Assembly (NCBI GenBank): GCA_903926855.1
Contig: CAIYKV010000059.1
Span: 1 to 48,494 of the forward strand
DNA from: an uncultured Bacteroidota bacterium
GTDB taxonomy: Bacteria > Bacteroidota > Bacteroidia > Chitinophagales > Chitinophagaceae
Reading direction: 5' to 3'
Length of the DNA stretch: 48,494 bases
The translations under genes were made by a program, and so were the position numbers. Positions 17,347-25,807 of this stretch are shown here, piece after piece; within the stretch, counting starts at the first letter, position 1; each line of letters opens with the position of its first letter. The notes beneath the pieces are model-generated. The model was not told the origin of the DNA and ran no database searches. It saw only the letters and a program-made list of their open reading frames with translations.

Positions 17347-17991
17347 TCAATTTTTGCTCTTAAAATCTCCACGCTTCCAGGCTTGTATGAAATCTGCCCA
17401 GGCAGCGGGGTTCAGGATATTCATAGGAGGGAGTTGTCCTGCATAATAGGCTTTATTTGCCTGTTGTTTTAATTGATAATTGACAGCTTCACGACCATCA
17501 GCTGGCAAATTGGCCAGTAAAATCCTTCTTTGGGCCTCATCCGTATTTTTTCTGGCGGTTTCGTACATATCATCAACCGATTTTGCATTCAGGAAATCCC
17601 TTTCAAACTGCTCACGACTGGGCCTGGGCTTAAGAATCGTGGCCGGAAGATAAGCTGTATCACTAATCAATAATTGAATAACGCTATATTGGTTTTCAGG
17701 CAGATTCAGTGGGATATCAATTGTTCGGTTTTTAAAACCTACGCTGGAAAACGTAATCCTGTCCCCTTTTAATACCACAATCGAAAACACCCCATCATAA
17801 CTGGTGATGGTACCCCGACCCTTCCCTTCTACAATTACGCTACAGGATGGAATACCCTGAAGGCTATCTGCCGTCATTACTACCCCAAATAATTGTACAA
17901 CAGAATCACGGCGGAAATTGGCCTGTGACCAGCTTTTTTGGAGCACAAGCAGTGAAAAGACCAGTAAAACGTATCGTATCGGTTTCATCAT
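17347..17991 (-). CDS. Exported protein with carboxypeptidase-regulatory-like domain
   Basis: From the ATG at 17991 the protein has 214 aa: a signal peptide (about 1-22, ending SWSQ) and a carboxypeptidase-regulatory-like beta-sandwich at about 35-110 (VVMTADSLQGIPSCSVIVEGKGRGTITSYDGVFSI). A helical C-terminal half with a Pro-rich end follows (LPPMNILNPAAWADF). This domain type usually sits at the N-terminus of TonB receptors; here it stands alone. The in-frame ATG at 18018 is rejected because a perfect -7 element overlaps it (18016-18023), so the transcript would start downstream of it. The function is unknown; cell-surface or periplasmic location is inferred. Confidence 0.75.
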   Translation of the reverse strand: MMKPIRYVLLVFSLLVLQKSWSQANFRRDSVVQLFGVVMTADSLQGIPSCSVIVEGKGRGTITSYDGVFSIVVLKGDRITFSSVGFKNRTIDIPLNLPENQYSVIQLLISDTAYLPATILKPRPSREQFERDFLNAKSVDDMYETARKNTDEAQRRILLANLPADGREAVNYQLKQQANKAYYAGQLPPMNILNPAAWADFIQAWKRGDFKSKN

Positions 17992-18015
17992 TCGGGTAAA
18001 AATACTTTGCCTTGG

Positions 18016-18023
18016 CAAATATA
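18016..18023 (-). promoter_or_regulatory. Probable -7 promoter element
   Basis: On the minus strand this reads TATATTTG, a perfect TAnnTTTG. It lies 24 nt upstream of the ATG at 17991 and supports that start. Confidence 0.55.
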
Positions 18024-18065
18024 GTCAATCAGGCATTCATGTTCTTTGTATAAAAGAACTTCCTA

Positions 18066-18101
18066 TTTGCAACAAAGTAAGGCTGCCGGCGGTTAACTTT
18101 G
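18066..18101 (+). promoter_or_regulatory. Probable promoter of the Mrp gene
   Basis: TTTG at 18066-18069 and TAACTTTG at 18094-18101 match -33/-7 elements, although the 24-nt spacing is a little long. The ATG at 18136 would follow a leader of about 30 nt. Confidence 0.5.
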
Positions 18102-18135
18102 CAGCCGGAATTCTTTTTTAACAAAAACTTTCGTG

Positions 18136-19230
18136 ATGACAGAATCTGATATTTTAAAAGCACTAAGTAATGTACAGGAGCCGGATTTGGGTAAGGATCT
18201 GGTTACTTTAAACATGGTGAAGGATATTTCCATACAGGGGAATGAAGTGAGTTTTACCATTGTATTAACGACTCCTGCCTGCCCGATGAAGGATATGATG
18301 CGGACTGCCAGTGAAAATGCAGTGAAAATACTGGTGAATAAAGAGGCAGTGGTTAAGGTAAATTTCACCGCAAATACAACTACTACCCGAAAAGATAACC
18401 AACAGGTTTTAAGCGGTGTAAAAAATATTATTGCCGTGGTAAGTGGTAAGGGTGGTGTTGGAAAAAGTACTGTTTCCGCCAACCTGGCTTTGGCCCTGGC
18501 AGAAGGTGGGGCTTCTGTAGGTTTGATGGATGCGGATATTTACGGACCCAGTGTTCCCATCATGTTTGGCGTTCGGGGTGAGCGACCTTTGATGAAGGAG
18601 GTGAATGGTAAAGGGATGATTCTCCCTTTAGAAAAATTTGGTATACGTTTGATCAGTATAGGGCTATTGGTTGATGAAAAGAATGCTGTGGTATGGAGAG
18701 GACCTATGGCCAGCAGTGCCATCAGGCAGTTTATCACCGATGTTGATTGGGGCGAACTGGATTACCTGGTTATTGATATGCCACCGGGTACCGGAGATAT
18801 CCATCTTACCCTTATGCAAACTGTACCGGTAACAGGTGTAGTCATTGTAACTACCCCACAGAATGTTGCCCTGGCAGATGCCAAAAAAGCAATCGCTATG
18901 TTCGGTCAGGCCCAAATTAATGTGCCTATTATAGGGCTGGTGGAGAATATGGCCTATTTTACCCCAGCTGAATTACCGGATAATAAATATTTTCTTTTTG
19001 GAAAAGAAGGGGGAAAAAGACTGGCAGAAGAATATGACCTGCCTTTCCTGGGACAGATCCCACTTATTCAAACCATCAGAGAGGGTGGAGATGAAGGTAT
19101 TCCGGCCATGCTCAGCAGTGACCAACTCAGCCAGCAGGCATTCAGAAATATTACCTCTCAGGCAGTCAGAAATATTGCCATCCGAAATTCACAGATGCCG
19201 GTTACCCAACCCATCGAAATGGTGAAATAG
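18136..19230 (+). CDS. Mrp/NBP35-family ATP-binding iron-sulfur carrier protein
   Basis: The protein (364 aa from the ATG at 18136; a GTG one codon earlier is also in frame) is an Mrp/ApbC-type P-loop ATPase that carries or inserts Fe-S clusters. The N-terminal DUF59/MIP18 domain (about 1-85) contains TTPACPMKDMM. The deviant Walker A is SGKGGVGKST at about 103-112, followed by DADIYGPSVP and DMPPGTGD. Where many Mrp proteins carry a CxxC cluster-binding pair (after VENM), this one reads ENMAYFTPAELPDNKYFLFG with no cysteine. This looks like a lineage variant, not damage, since the frame is intact. It is a lone gene with its own promoter. Confidence 0.9.
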   Translation: MTESDILKALSNVQEPDLGKDLVTLNMVKDISIQGNEVSFTIVLTTPACPMKDMMRTASENAVKILVNKEAVVKVNFTANTTTTRKDNQQVLSGVKNIIAVVSGKGGVGKSTVSANLALALAEGGASVGLMDADIYGPSVPIMFGVRGERPLMKEVNGKGMILPLEKFGIRLISIGLLVDEKNAVVWRGPMASSAIRQFITDVDWGELDYLVIDMPPGTGDIHLTLMQTVPVTGVVIVTTPQNVALADAKKAIAMFGQAQINVPIIGLVENMAYFTPAELPDNKYFLFGKEGGKRLAEEYDLPFLGQIPLIQTIREGGDEGIPAMLSSDQLSQQAFRNITSQAVRNIAIRNSQMPVTQPIEMVK

Positions 19231-19270
19231 TCGGTAAAGCAGTACCTGTTTCTTTTGCTATCTTCGGTAT

Positions 19271-19906
19271 ATGTATAATTTACCGCATTTCAAGGAAAAG
19301 GATGCAGAAACGGTATTGGCTTTCATGAAACAACATCCGTTTGTCATGTTGATGGGTACAGATACTGATCAAAGGCCGGTTGCTACTCAGGTACCTGTAT
19401 TAATTTCAGAAAGCGAAGGGCGATTCATTTTGCGTGGACATATCATGCGGCAAAATGACCACCATAAAGCATTTATCCAGAATGATCAGGCTTTAGTTGT
19501 TTTTACCGGTCCGCATACCTATATAAGTGCCAGCTGGTATGAAAATAAACAACAGGCTTCTACCTGGAATTATATGTCGGTACATGCAAGAGGAACCATA
19601 CGATTTTTGGAAGATGCTGCGCTTTTGAGTTTGTTGGATGAATTGACCAGTCACTTTGAAAATGATGACACTTCACCTTCTCTATACAAAGAACTATCAA
19701 AAGAATATATCCTTCCCCTTACCAAGGCCATTGTGGCTTTTGAAATCAAAATCGATTCAATAGAACATGTATTCAAACTTAGTCAGAACAAGGATAAAAT
19801 GACGTATGAGAACATTATTGAAAAATTGCAGGGAAGCGATGATCAGTCTCGTTCAATTGCTGACGAAATGGTTAAAAGAAAAAAACAACTCTTTCCAGAT
19901 GTATAA
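19271..19906 (+). CDS. PaiB-like FMN-binding protein
   Basis: The 211-aa protein belongs to the PaiB family (FMN-binding negative transcriptional regulator in Bacillus, where it influences sporulation and degradative enzymes). Family features include YNLPHFKEKDAETVLAFMKQHPFVMLMG at the start, PVLISESEGRFILRGHIMRQNDHHKAF, the VVFTGPHTYISASWYENKQ segment and NYMSVHARGTIRFLED. The fold is a split-barrel flavin-binding one. It is uncertain whether this member regulates transcription or acts as a flavin enzyme. Its stop codon region is overlapped by the start of the GDPD gene (8 nt), so the two are probably translationally coupled. Confidence 0.87.
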   Translation: MYNLPHFKEKDAETVLAFMKQHPFVMLMGTDTDQRPVATQVPVLISESEGRFILRGHIMRQNDHHKAFIQNDQALVVFTGPHTYISASWYENKQQASTWNYMSVHARGTIRFLEDAALLSLLDELTSHFENDDTSPSLYKELSKEYILPLTKAIVAFEIKIDSIEHVFKLSQNKDKMTYENIIEKLQGSDDQSRSIADEMVKRKKQLFPDV

Positions 19907-20804
19907 AATTCCTATTTCTTTCCTATGCCTAATCATATTTCTTGGTTGCGCAAATTATAAAAAGATGAACCGTTTGGAAGCAAAGAATTTTGATAAGGAA
20001 GGACATAGGGGTTGCCGTGGATTGAGACCCGAAAATACCATACCTGCCATGCTTCATGCCCTTGAACTGGGAGTAACCACCCTGGAAACGGATATTGTGA
20101 TTACAAAGGATAAAAAACTGGTATTAAGTCATGAGCCTTTTTTTAATCATGAAATATCCACCAAACCAGATGGTACACTGGTTACAGAAGCGGAAGAGAG
20201 ATCGCTGAATATTTATCAAATGAATTATGCTGAAGTGAGAAAGTTTGATGTGGGAATGCGTCCACACCCAAGGTTTCCGGCACAACAGAAAATGGCTGCA
20301 TACAAACCACTATTAAGTGAGATGATTGATTCTGTTGAACATTTTTGCCAGGTTAATCATAGAACACCTGCAGAGTATAATATCGAAACAAAAACACAAC
20401 CGGCAACCGACGATCAATATCATCCAAAACCGGCTGAATTTGTAGAGTTACTGGTAGCTGTGATTATGGAGAAAAAGATTATAGAAAGGGTAACCATACA
20501 ATCCTTTGACCCGAGAACCCTGCAATACCTTCATGAACATTATCCTTCATTTAAGACGGCTTTATTAGTAGAAGATTTTGATAAGAAACCATTTGCCCTT
20601 CAATTAAAAGAACTGGGCTTTATTCCCACAGTGTACAGTCCCTCAGAAATATTAATTACACCCTTACTGGTAAAACAATGTAAAGATGCCGGAATTGGAC
20701 TCTTACCCTGGACGGTTAACAGTATTCAAAGAATACGTGAACTGAAAAAAATGGGTGTAACCGGAGTGATCTCTGATTTTCCTGATCTGTTTGCCAAATT
20801 ATAG
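19899..20804 (+). CDS. Glycerophosphodiester phosphodiesterase lipoprotein
   Basis: From the ATG at 19899 the protein has 301 aa with a lipoprotein signal peptide (IIFLGC, lipid-modified Cys at about residue 17). The GDPD domain begins with EGHRGCRGLRPENTIPAM (general-acid/base His and Arg). TLETDIVITKDKKLVLSHEPF follows (metal-binding Glu/Asp and the second His), and it ends with LLPWTVNSIQRIRELKKMGVTGVISDFPD. It hydrolyses glycerophosphodiesters to sn-glycerol-3-phosphate and an alcohol in the periplasm. The longer reading frame from 19806 lies inside the PaiB gene and lacks a signal peptide, so 19899 is chosen; this ATG overlaps the PaiB stop region. Confidence 0.9.
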   Translation: MYKIPISFLCLIIFLGCANYKKMNRLEAKNFDKEGHRGCRGLRPENTIPAMLHALELGVTTLETDIVITKDKKLVLSHEPFFNHEISTKPDGTLVTEAEERSLNIYQMNYAEVRKFDVGMRPHPRFPAQQKMAAYKPLLSEMIDSVEHFCQVNHRTPAEYNIETKTQPATDDQYHPKPAEFVELLVAVIMEKKIIERVTIQSFDPRTLQYLHEHYPSFKTALLVEDFDKKPFALQLKELGFIPTVYSPSEILITPLLVKQCKDAGIGLLPWTVNSIQRIRELKKMGVTGVISDFPDLFAKL

Positions 20805-20968
20805 TCATATAGTCTGGCGCTCAGCTACTTATTCCATGTATACATCTAATACTGGTTTCTCAAATTATCCCCGCGGGCAAAAAAATATTTTTTGGGTAAA
20901 ACCAAACTTCTCGGTATACCGTAGATATACCTGAAAACCTATTCAACAACCTAATTACAACAAAAATT

Positions 20969-21520
20969 ATGAAAAAGATTATCATCCTGTTTCTATCTGC
21001 ATTTGCATTAAATGCTTCTATGGCGCAAAAAATGGATAAGCCTGTTGAAGTGGGCGGTGCACCCATGTATGCAAGTAAAAACATTGTAGAAAATGCAGTC
21101 AATTCAAAAGACCATACCACTTTGGTTGCTGCTGTGAAAGCTGCGGGTCTTGTAGAAACCTTACAATCAGCTGGTCCATTTACTGTTTTTGCACCAACCA
21201 ATGATGCGTTTGCGAAATTGCCAGCCGGAACTGTAGAATCTCTGGTTAAACCAGAGAACAAAGCTACACTCACAAAAATCCTGACTTATCATGTAGTAGC
21301 CGGTAGCCTGGATTCAAAAGCATTGGCTAAACTGATTAAAGAAGGGAATGGAACGGCTTCTTTGAAAACTGTATCCGGCGGGATATTGAAAGCCAGTATG
21401 AAGGGGAATAAAATAATTCTTACAGATGAAAAAGGAGGGATCTCTACAATTACCATCAAAAATGTGTACCAAAGCAACGGAGTGATTCATGTTGTAGATA
21501 CGGTGGTATTGCCTTCATAA
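20969..21520 (+). CDS. Secreted fasciclin (FAS1) domain protein
   Basis: The 183-aa protein has a signal peptide (residues 1-19, ending SMAQ) and one complete FAS1 domain from about residue 35 to the end. The two conserved FAS1 boxes are visible: GPFTVFAPTNDAFAKLP (about 70-86) and TYHVVAGSLDSKAL (about 108-121), with HVVDTVVLP at the C-terminus. FAS1 domains mediate adhesion or polysaccharide/protein contacts; in bacteria the ligand is usually unknown. It is a single gene ended by a terminator at 21545-21584. Confidence 0.93.
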   Translation: MKKIIILFLSAFALNASMAQKMDKPVEVGGAPMYASKNIVENAVNSKDHTTLVAAVKAAGLVETLQSAGPFTVFAPTNDAFAKLPAGTVESLVKPENKATLTKILTYHVVAGSLDSKALAKLIKEGNGTASLKTVSGGILKASMKGNKIILTDEKGGISTITIKNVYQSNGVIHVVDTVVLPS

Positions 21521-21544
21521 ACCCTCGTTTTTCCAGGATAGCAG

Positions 21545-21584
21545 AAACGCTGGTGATACTTGTATTGCCGGCGTTTATTTTTTT
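21545..21584 (+). terminator. Intrinsic terminator after the fasciclin gene
   Basis: AAACGCTGG (21545-21553) pairs with CCGGCGTTT (21568-21576) with one G-T wobble and a 14-nt loop. ATTTTTTTT follows. It ends just before the cmk promoter. Confidence 0.85.
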
Positions 21585-21589
21585 GAATG

Positions 21590-21621
21590 TTTGCTGTTGC
21601 TCTTATTTTATTGCAACTTTG
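21590..21621 (+). promoter_or_regulatory. Probable promoter of cmk
   Basis: TTTG at 21590-21593, a 20-nt spacer and CAACTTTG at 21614-21621 (7 of 8 to TAnnTTTG positions that count) form a near-consensus promoter. The cmk ATG at 21629 is only 7 nt beyond, suggesting a leaderless transcript. Confidence 0.55.
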
Positions 21622-21628
21622 TAAAATT

Positions 21629-22306
21629 ATGCGACCCATAATTATTACACTAGACGGTTATTCATCCTGTGGCAAAAGTACCTTGGCAAGGCAATTGGCT
21701 ATTCAACTCAACTATGTATTTATAGATAGTGGCGCCATGTACCGGGCCATTACTTTATATTTTTTAAGACAGCATATTGACTGGAATAATACTGCAAAAG
21801 TAAAAAAAGCCTTATCTGCAATTACCCTTTATTTTCAATATAATCCGCTTACCGGGCAAAGCGATATGTTTTTAAACGATGAAAATACAGAAGCTTTGAT
21901 CAGAGATATGCTGGTAAGCGAACATGTAAGTGAAGTGGCGGCTATTAAAGAAGTCAGGGAATTTGCTGTGGCGCAACAGCAAAAAATGGGAGAGAAGAAA
22001 GGAATTGTTATGGATGGAAGGGATATTGGAACAACCGTATTTCCCAATGCCGAACTCAAAATATTCGTGACTGCCGATCCAGCCATTCGTGTAGAAAGAA
22101 GGTTTAAAGAATTGTATGAGCGAAACCCCAATATCACTATTGAAGAAGTAAAAAATAACCTGGAAATGCGCGATTATATTGATAGCAATCGCGAATTTAG
22201 TCCCTTGCGTCAGGCAGCCGACGCTGTTGTACTCGATAATTCCAATCTTAGTCGGGAGGAGCAATTGTCTATTGCACTGGGATGGGCAAAAGAAAAAATG
22301 ATCTAA
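21629..22306 (+). CDS. cmk: Cytidylate kinase
   Basis: Cmk phosphorylates CMP and dCMP with ATP in the cytoplasm. From the ATG at 21629 it is 225 aa, the usual length. The P-loop GYSSCGKST lies at about 10-18, followed by FIDSGAMYRAITLYFL. VMDGRDIGTTVFPNAELKIFVTA holds the CMP-binding Asp/Arg, and the lid region has RVERRFKEL. The frame is open upstream to 21587, but those 14 codons are hydrophobic and overlap the promoter, so the later ATG is used. The stop overlaps the stop of the convergent ChaN-type gene by 4 nt. Confidence 0.95.
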   Translation: MRPIIITLDGYSSCGKSTLARQLAIQLNYVFIDSGAMYRAITLYFLRQHIDWNNTAKVKKALSAITLYFQYNPLTGQSDMFLNDENTEALIRDMLVSEHVSEVAAIKEVREFAVAQQQKMGEKKGIVMDGRDIGTTVFPNAELKIFVTADPAIRVERRFKELYERNPNITIEEVKNNLEMRDYIDSNREFSPLRQAADAVVLDNSNLSREEQLSIALGWAKEKMI

Positions 22307-23157
22307 TAAGTAGTGGTCATATCATCAGGCACACAAATGATAAAATCTGCACGCCCTATATTTTCTGCCAATAGTTTGGATATATCTTTTTGACTCACCG
22401 TAGTAATGGTTCCGTAATGTAGTTCTGGACGTTTATTTTTCAGATGCCAGAGAATTCCTTCATAGTTATCTGAATGGTAGGATCCATTAAAATGGATAAA
22501 AAGACTGCCGGGGGTATAACTCTGAAGAATGAAATAAGCCATCGTCGCATCTTTGATAGCTTGCGCTTTTGGTAAATTCACACCACTGTGGCCACCCATC
22601 ATTTCCAGCATTTTTTTATAACCGGGAAGTTCGGGGTCATAAGCAATCGGCAAGGGGGCTATCCAGGATTTTTCTTTTGCACTTATACTATCCAGTGCTT
22701 CAAAACCGCCTTTGGAAACCATAGCGGCATATTTTCTGGGGACATTCGTAGCTGCAAAATGAATTTGGTTTTCTTTGGCAAAATTTACCAAAGGTGCATA
22801 ATCAGTTGGATAGTTCTTCCATAACCTGGCCGTTGAATCCAGTTCTTTTGCCTTAATCTTTCCACTTACATAAAGATCTAATGCATTCTGGTTATCCTGT
22901 TCAAACATTTCCGCCCCCATTACCAGGTTACGTTTTTGTTTCAGATCGGTAGTAACTTCCAGTTGTAGCCAGTGAGAAATGGGATTATTATGAAATTCGC
23001 CGAATAGAACTATATCCTTATCCTTTAAAATACGGATCATTTTTTCATAACTGACTTTTTTGCCTTTGGCATTATATAGTACATAGGCAGGCTTTTGTTG
23101 CCCAAACCCAATTACGAATTGACATAAACACGCTATCAATAATCCGGTTATTTTCAT
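22303..23157 (-). CDS. ChaN-like (Tiki superfamily, heme-uptake type) exported protein
   Basis: The 284-aa protein has a signal peptide (about 1-19, ending GFGQ) and a ChaN/DUF399 domain. The conserved LFGEFHNNPISHWLQLEV (about 51-68) and the MGAEMFEQDNQ segment are present. A late His motif lies in FIHFNGSYHSDNYEGILWHL. ChaN of Campylobacter binds heme, and the wider Tiki/EreA-like superfamily includes metalloproteases, so an iron or heme role is plausible but unproved. No iron-transport gene is adjacent. It ends head-on against cmk with a 4-nt overlap of the stop codons. Confidence 0.85.
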   Translation of the reverse strand: MKITGLLIACLCQFVIGFGQQKPAYVLYNAKGKKVSYEKMIRILKDKDIVLFGEFHNNPISHWLQLEVTTDLKQKRNLVMGAEMFEQDNQNALDLYVSGKIKAKELDSTARLWKNYPTDYAPLVNFAKENQIHFAATNVPRKYAAMVSKGGFEALDSISAKEKSWIAPLPIAYDPELPGYKKMLEMMGGHSGVNLPKAQAIKDATMAYFILQSYTPGSLFIHFNGSYHSDNYEGILWHLKNKRPELHYGTITTVSQKDISKLLAENIGRADFIICVPDDMTTTY

Positions 23158-23246
23158 TACACAGCATTTTTGTTGAAGGCAAGATAATACATTTTCTCCC
23201 TGATTATATAAACATGAGAAATGGTAAATGGGTGTTTGGGGTATGT

Positions 23247-24263
23247 TTAATTGGAGTGAGAAGCCTGGTAATGTTGTAAAAGTTCATCTCCCCCAAAATC
23301 ATGTAACAAATCACGATATACTGAATGCACATGATTGGCATTGTTTTGCGTATTATCATATTCAATAATAATTGTTGGACCCTGAACGCGATAATAGGTT
23401 CCTTTTCCAATTTCTTTTTCGGTTGCTCCTGCCCATACAAAATACAGGTTCTCCAAGCCTGATTTCTGTATTTCTTGCAATCTGTCGTCAGCAAATAAAC
23501 GGGTAAATCGATGGGTATACAAACTAACAATATTTAATAATGCCTGTTGCTGAACCGGAGTCATCTCTGCATAGGAGATCCCTGCAGGATGGTCAATCAT
23601 GGCTTTTCTTTTGTCGAAGGTTAGAATGTCTTTAGGGGCTGCCGTATCAATAATCGCTTTTTTTAGCTGTGAGGCAGTAAGAGAATGAAGCATCTGAAAC
23701 CCGATATCTGTTTCATCTTTCAATACTTCTTTTCCTTTTTGCGGGCCGCTTAATACAATGCCAGGATTCGTTCCTAAAAAGCTGGGCGTACCGGCAACCA
23801 GTTTTTTATTGGCTACTGAAAAGTTAAATGACATATGATGTCCTTCAAATCGCCATCCCCAAATTGTATTGTTGGCAGGAATCCCGAAAATAGAAAAATG
23901 ATAATTACCTGTATCCCGATAATGGTCATCCTGTTTCCTGTTTTCTAACTCTTTTAAAACCACTTCTAATTGCCTGATCTGTTGTATTTTACCAATGGCC
24001 TGGTTACTCAAACAGGTTTGTAATAAATGAAGTGCCAGTTGCTTTTGCTGATCAGTCATTTCATTGAATGTAATTCCTTTTCTTTCCAATGGAACAAAAT
24101 GATAATTATATCTTTCTTCTGATTCGAATGGGAAAAGGGTATTTATTTTTTCATTAGGCGTAAGGGTTTGGATAAATTTATTGGCAGCACTTACAATGTC
24201 CTGGCTTTTTGCGTTTATACAAATCATAAACAAGCCCAGTAATAAAATGGCAATACGTTTCAT
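23247..24263 (-). CDS. Secreted DUF3500 protein
   Basis: From the ATG at 24263 the protein has 338 aa with a signal peptide (ending AKSQ at about residue 20). The body is a DUF3500 domain, recognised from FESEERYNYHFVPLERKGI near the N-terminus. TIWGWRFEGHHMSFNFSVANKK (about 155-176) and the C-terminal FVWAGATEKEIGKGTYYRVQGPTIIIEYDN, with NHVHSVYRDLLHDFG, are also present. The repeated His/Trp/Asp residues suggest a metal site, but the function of the family is unknown to me. The frame is open 11 codons further upstream; 24263 gives a clean signal peptide. The methyltransferase gene lies 51 nt upstream on the same strand. Confidence 0.85.
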   Translation of the reverse strand: MKRIAILLLGLFMICINAKSQDIVSAANKFIQTLTPNEKINTLFPFESEERYNYHFVPLERKGITFNEMTDQQKQLALHLLQTCLSNQAIGKIQQIRQLEVVLKELENRKQDDHYRDTGNYHFSIFGIPANNTIWGWRFEGHHMSFNFSVANKKLVAGTPSFLGTNPGIVLSGPQKGKEVLKDETDIGFQMLHSLTASQLKKAIIDTAAPKDILTFDKRKAMIDHPAGISYAEMTPVQQQALLNIVSLYTHRFTRLFADDRLQEIQKSGLENLYFVWAGATEKEIGKGTYYRVQGPTIIIEYDNTQNNANHVHSVYRDLLHDFGGDELLQHYQASHSN

Positions 24264-24314
24264 TGAAATGGGTTTAGGTATTAGTAGGGTGAACAAGCGT
24301 GATTACGAATATAA

Positions 24315-25010
24315 TCATTGAAAGGCAGATATCCTATCAGGGTCAGCGACCAGCCGGATATTTTTTGTTCCCAAAATCATATCATTGTCGCCCTCCAGTT
24401 TTTTTAGGATCCGGGTGCCGACACCTTGCTTATTCAATTCCTGAACAATATCTTGAAATACCTGTTTTTGTAGGGTATCCCTTATCGTATTAAACACCAG
24501 TTTCCCATTTTTATTTAATCTGTTACAGACTGCCTGTATAAATGATGAGTGGGTGCAGGTTTCCGGTATGGTATCTATCAGGAAGAGATCAATAATGATC
24601 AGATCAAAACAATCTGAATTTGTATTTACAAATTCGGCTGCGTCGGCCTGGATGATTTTAATATTGTTATATTGATATATGCCAAATTCTTTTTCTGCAA
24701 TCGAAATGATGATTTCATCAATGTCAACCAGGGTAATAAAGGCAGTAGAATGAAAATTCTCACGAATGGTTTCAACAATTGACCCGGCACCCATTCCCAA
24801 TACCAAAACAGTTTTGATGGAATTGTCAAAGGGAAGTTTCCGTAAGGCTTTGAAAAATATTCGCTGAAGAGATCCATAAGAGTAATTGGAGATATTGGTA
24901 TCCAGTATTTTTTTACCATTCAATAGATTCACAACCAATGTTCCGCTAAAATCGGATTCATAGGTAGCAAGTTTTACTGGAACAAAATAGCTCAATAACC
25001 TTTTAAACAT
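24315..25010 (-). CDS. Spermidine-synthase-like SAM-binding protein
   Basis: The 231-aa protein has the Rossmann fold of spermidine synthases/methyltransferases. The nucleotide-binding motif VLVLGMGAGSIVETI (about 66-80) is followed by ITLVDIDEIIISIAEKEF, then IIQADAAEFV and DLIIIDLFL. The polyamine-synthase gatekeeping Asp and the full catalytic DXD-type loop are not clearly preserved, and the protein is shorter than SpeE (about 280 aa). It is therefore better called spermidine-synthase-like; the substrate is unknown. It is the first gene of a pair with the DUF3500 gene. Confidence 0.75.
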   Translation of the reverse strand: MFKRLLSYFVPVKLATYESDFSGTLVVNLLNGKKILDTNISNYSYGSLQRIFFKALRKLPFDNSIKTVLVLGMGAGSIVETIRENFHSTAFITLVDIDEIIISIAEKEFGIYQYNNIKIIQADAAEFVNTNSDCFDLIIIDLFLIDTIPETCTHSSFIQAVCNRLNKNGKLVFNTIRDTLQKQVFQDIVQELNKQGVGTRILKKLEGDNDMILGTKNIRLVADPDRISAFQ

Positions 25011-25117
25011 GCAGCTAAGGTAAGGGCAAATGGCAGGAATGATAGGTAGTAAAATGAGAAAGATTTTCCGGGAATCTATATTTACTGATTCCCGGAAACC
25101 GATAAGCTGCTTCTGTT

Positions 25118-25288
25118 TTACGCTTCCTTAATTAACTTCTTGATTTGATCTGCCATTTCCGGAGTTACAGAAACTCCATGGACTGTTGCTGCATGTTCTG
25201 CAGCTTTTTGTAATATTTCCTGTTCTGTTTCGGCTTTCAAAACGGTAGCACAAGTAAAGCCGGCATCTGCACATTTTAATGTTTTCAT
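25118..25288 (-). CDS. DUF1059 small protein
   Basis: This 56-codon gene is complete: ATG at 25288, stop at 25118. The product begins MKTLKCADAGFTCATVLKAE and ends DQIKKLIKEA. It matches the DUF1059 family, whose members carry two N-terminal cysteines (Cys6 and Cys13 here), an HAATVHG segment and a helical C-terminus. The function is unknown; family members are often near stress or redox genes. It lies 19 nt downstream of the DsrE-like gene on the same strand, so the two form an operon under the likely control of the Crp/Fnr regulator next door. Confidence 0.85.
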   Translation of the reverse strand: MKTLKCADAGFTCATVLKAETEQEILQKAAEHAATVHGVSVTPEMADQIKKLIKEA

Positions 25289-25307
25289 TTTTCAAGTATT
25301 TATAGGT

Positions 25308-25778
25308 TTAATAAGTGATTACGCGATCATTTTCTACTATCAGGCTAACCAGTATTTCAGGAAGGGCAAAACTTGCCGGTTTCCCCAAAAGGTCATCTTC
25401 TGTAATGCCTCTTGCCTTACTGGAATTACCAGAGAGGTAAAACTTTCCTCCTCCTTTTACAATAGCATCAAAATGCTCTCGGAGTTTGCCGGTACCAAGT
25501 CCAGATAAATTATCTAGTACACTATTTCTGATAAGCTGTACAGCATCGCCTGCCAAAAACAGAACAACTGTATGGCCCTCGGCAATAGCTGTTTTGGCTA
25601 CTAAAAAAGCTAGTGCAGCGCGCGTTGGGTTTTCAGGACCCACCGTTACATGAATAAGGATTTTCATTTTTGGAGCAGGTTTTAGGTTAGGAGATGCATG
25701 AATTGACTGCCAGGCACAGAAAGGCAAAACCAACAGAAAGAAGATTTTTTTTAGATAGCCCGGGTTTCTTTTTTTCAT
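25308..25778 (-). CDS. Exported DsrE-like protein
   Basis: From the ATG at 25778 the protein has 156 aa: a Lys-rich signal peptide (KKIFFLLVLPFCAWQSIHAS) and a DsrE/DsrF-like domain from about residue 38. The domain shows KILIHVTVGPENPTRAALAFLVAKTA, VVLFLAGDAVQLI and SGNSSKARGITEDDL. The sulfur-accepting Cys of classical DsrE/TusD is absent; the mature part has no cysteine, so sulfur-relay activity is unlikely. The unusual export and the missing Cys set it apart from cytoplasmic DsrE. It precedes the DUF1059 gene by 19 nt and follows the Crp/Fnr gene by 107 nt. Confidence 0.8.
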   Translation of the reverse strand: MKKRNPGYLKKIFFLLVLPFCAWQSIHASPNLKPAPKMKILIHVTVGPENPTRAALAFLVAKTAIAEGHTVVLFLAGDAVQLIRNSVLDNLSGLGTGKLREHFDAIVKGGGKFYLSGNSSKARGITEDDLLGKPASFALPEILVSLIVENDRVITY

Positions 25779-25807
25779 TGTTATGTATTTTGAACACAAT
25801 GATAAGC

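Noticed and set aside
20860..21273. 137-codon - strand ORF opposite the fasciclin gene
   Set aside because: The + strand gene has a signal peptide and a full FAS1 domain; this frame is its shadow.
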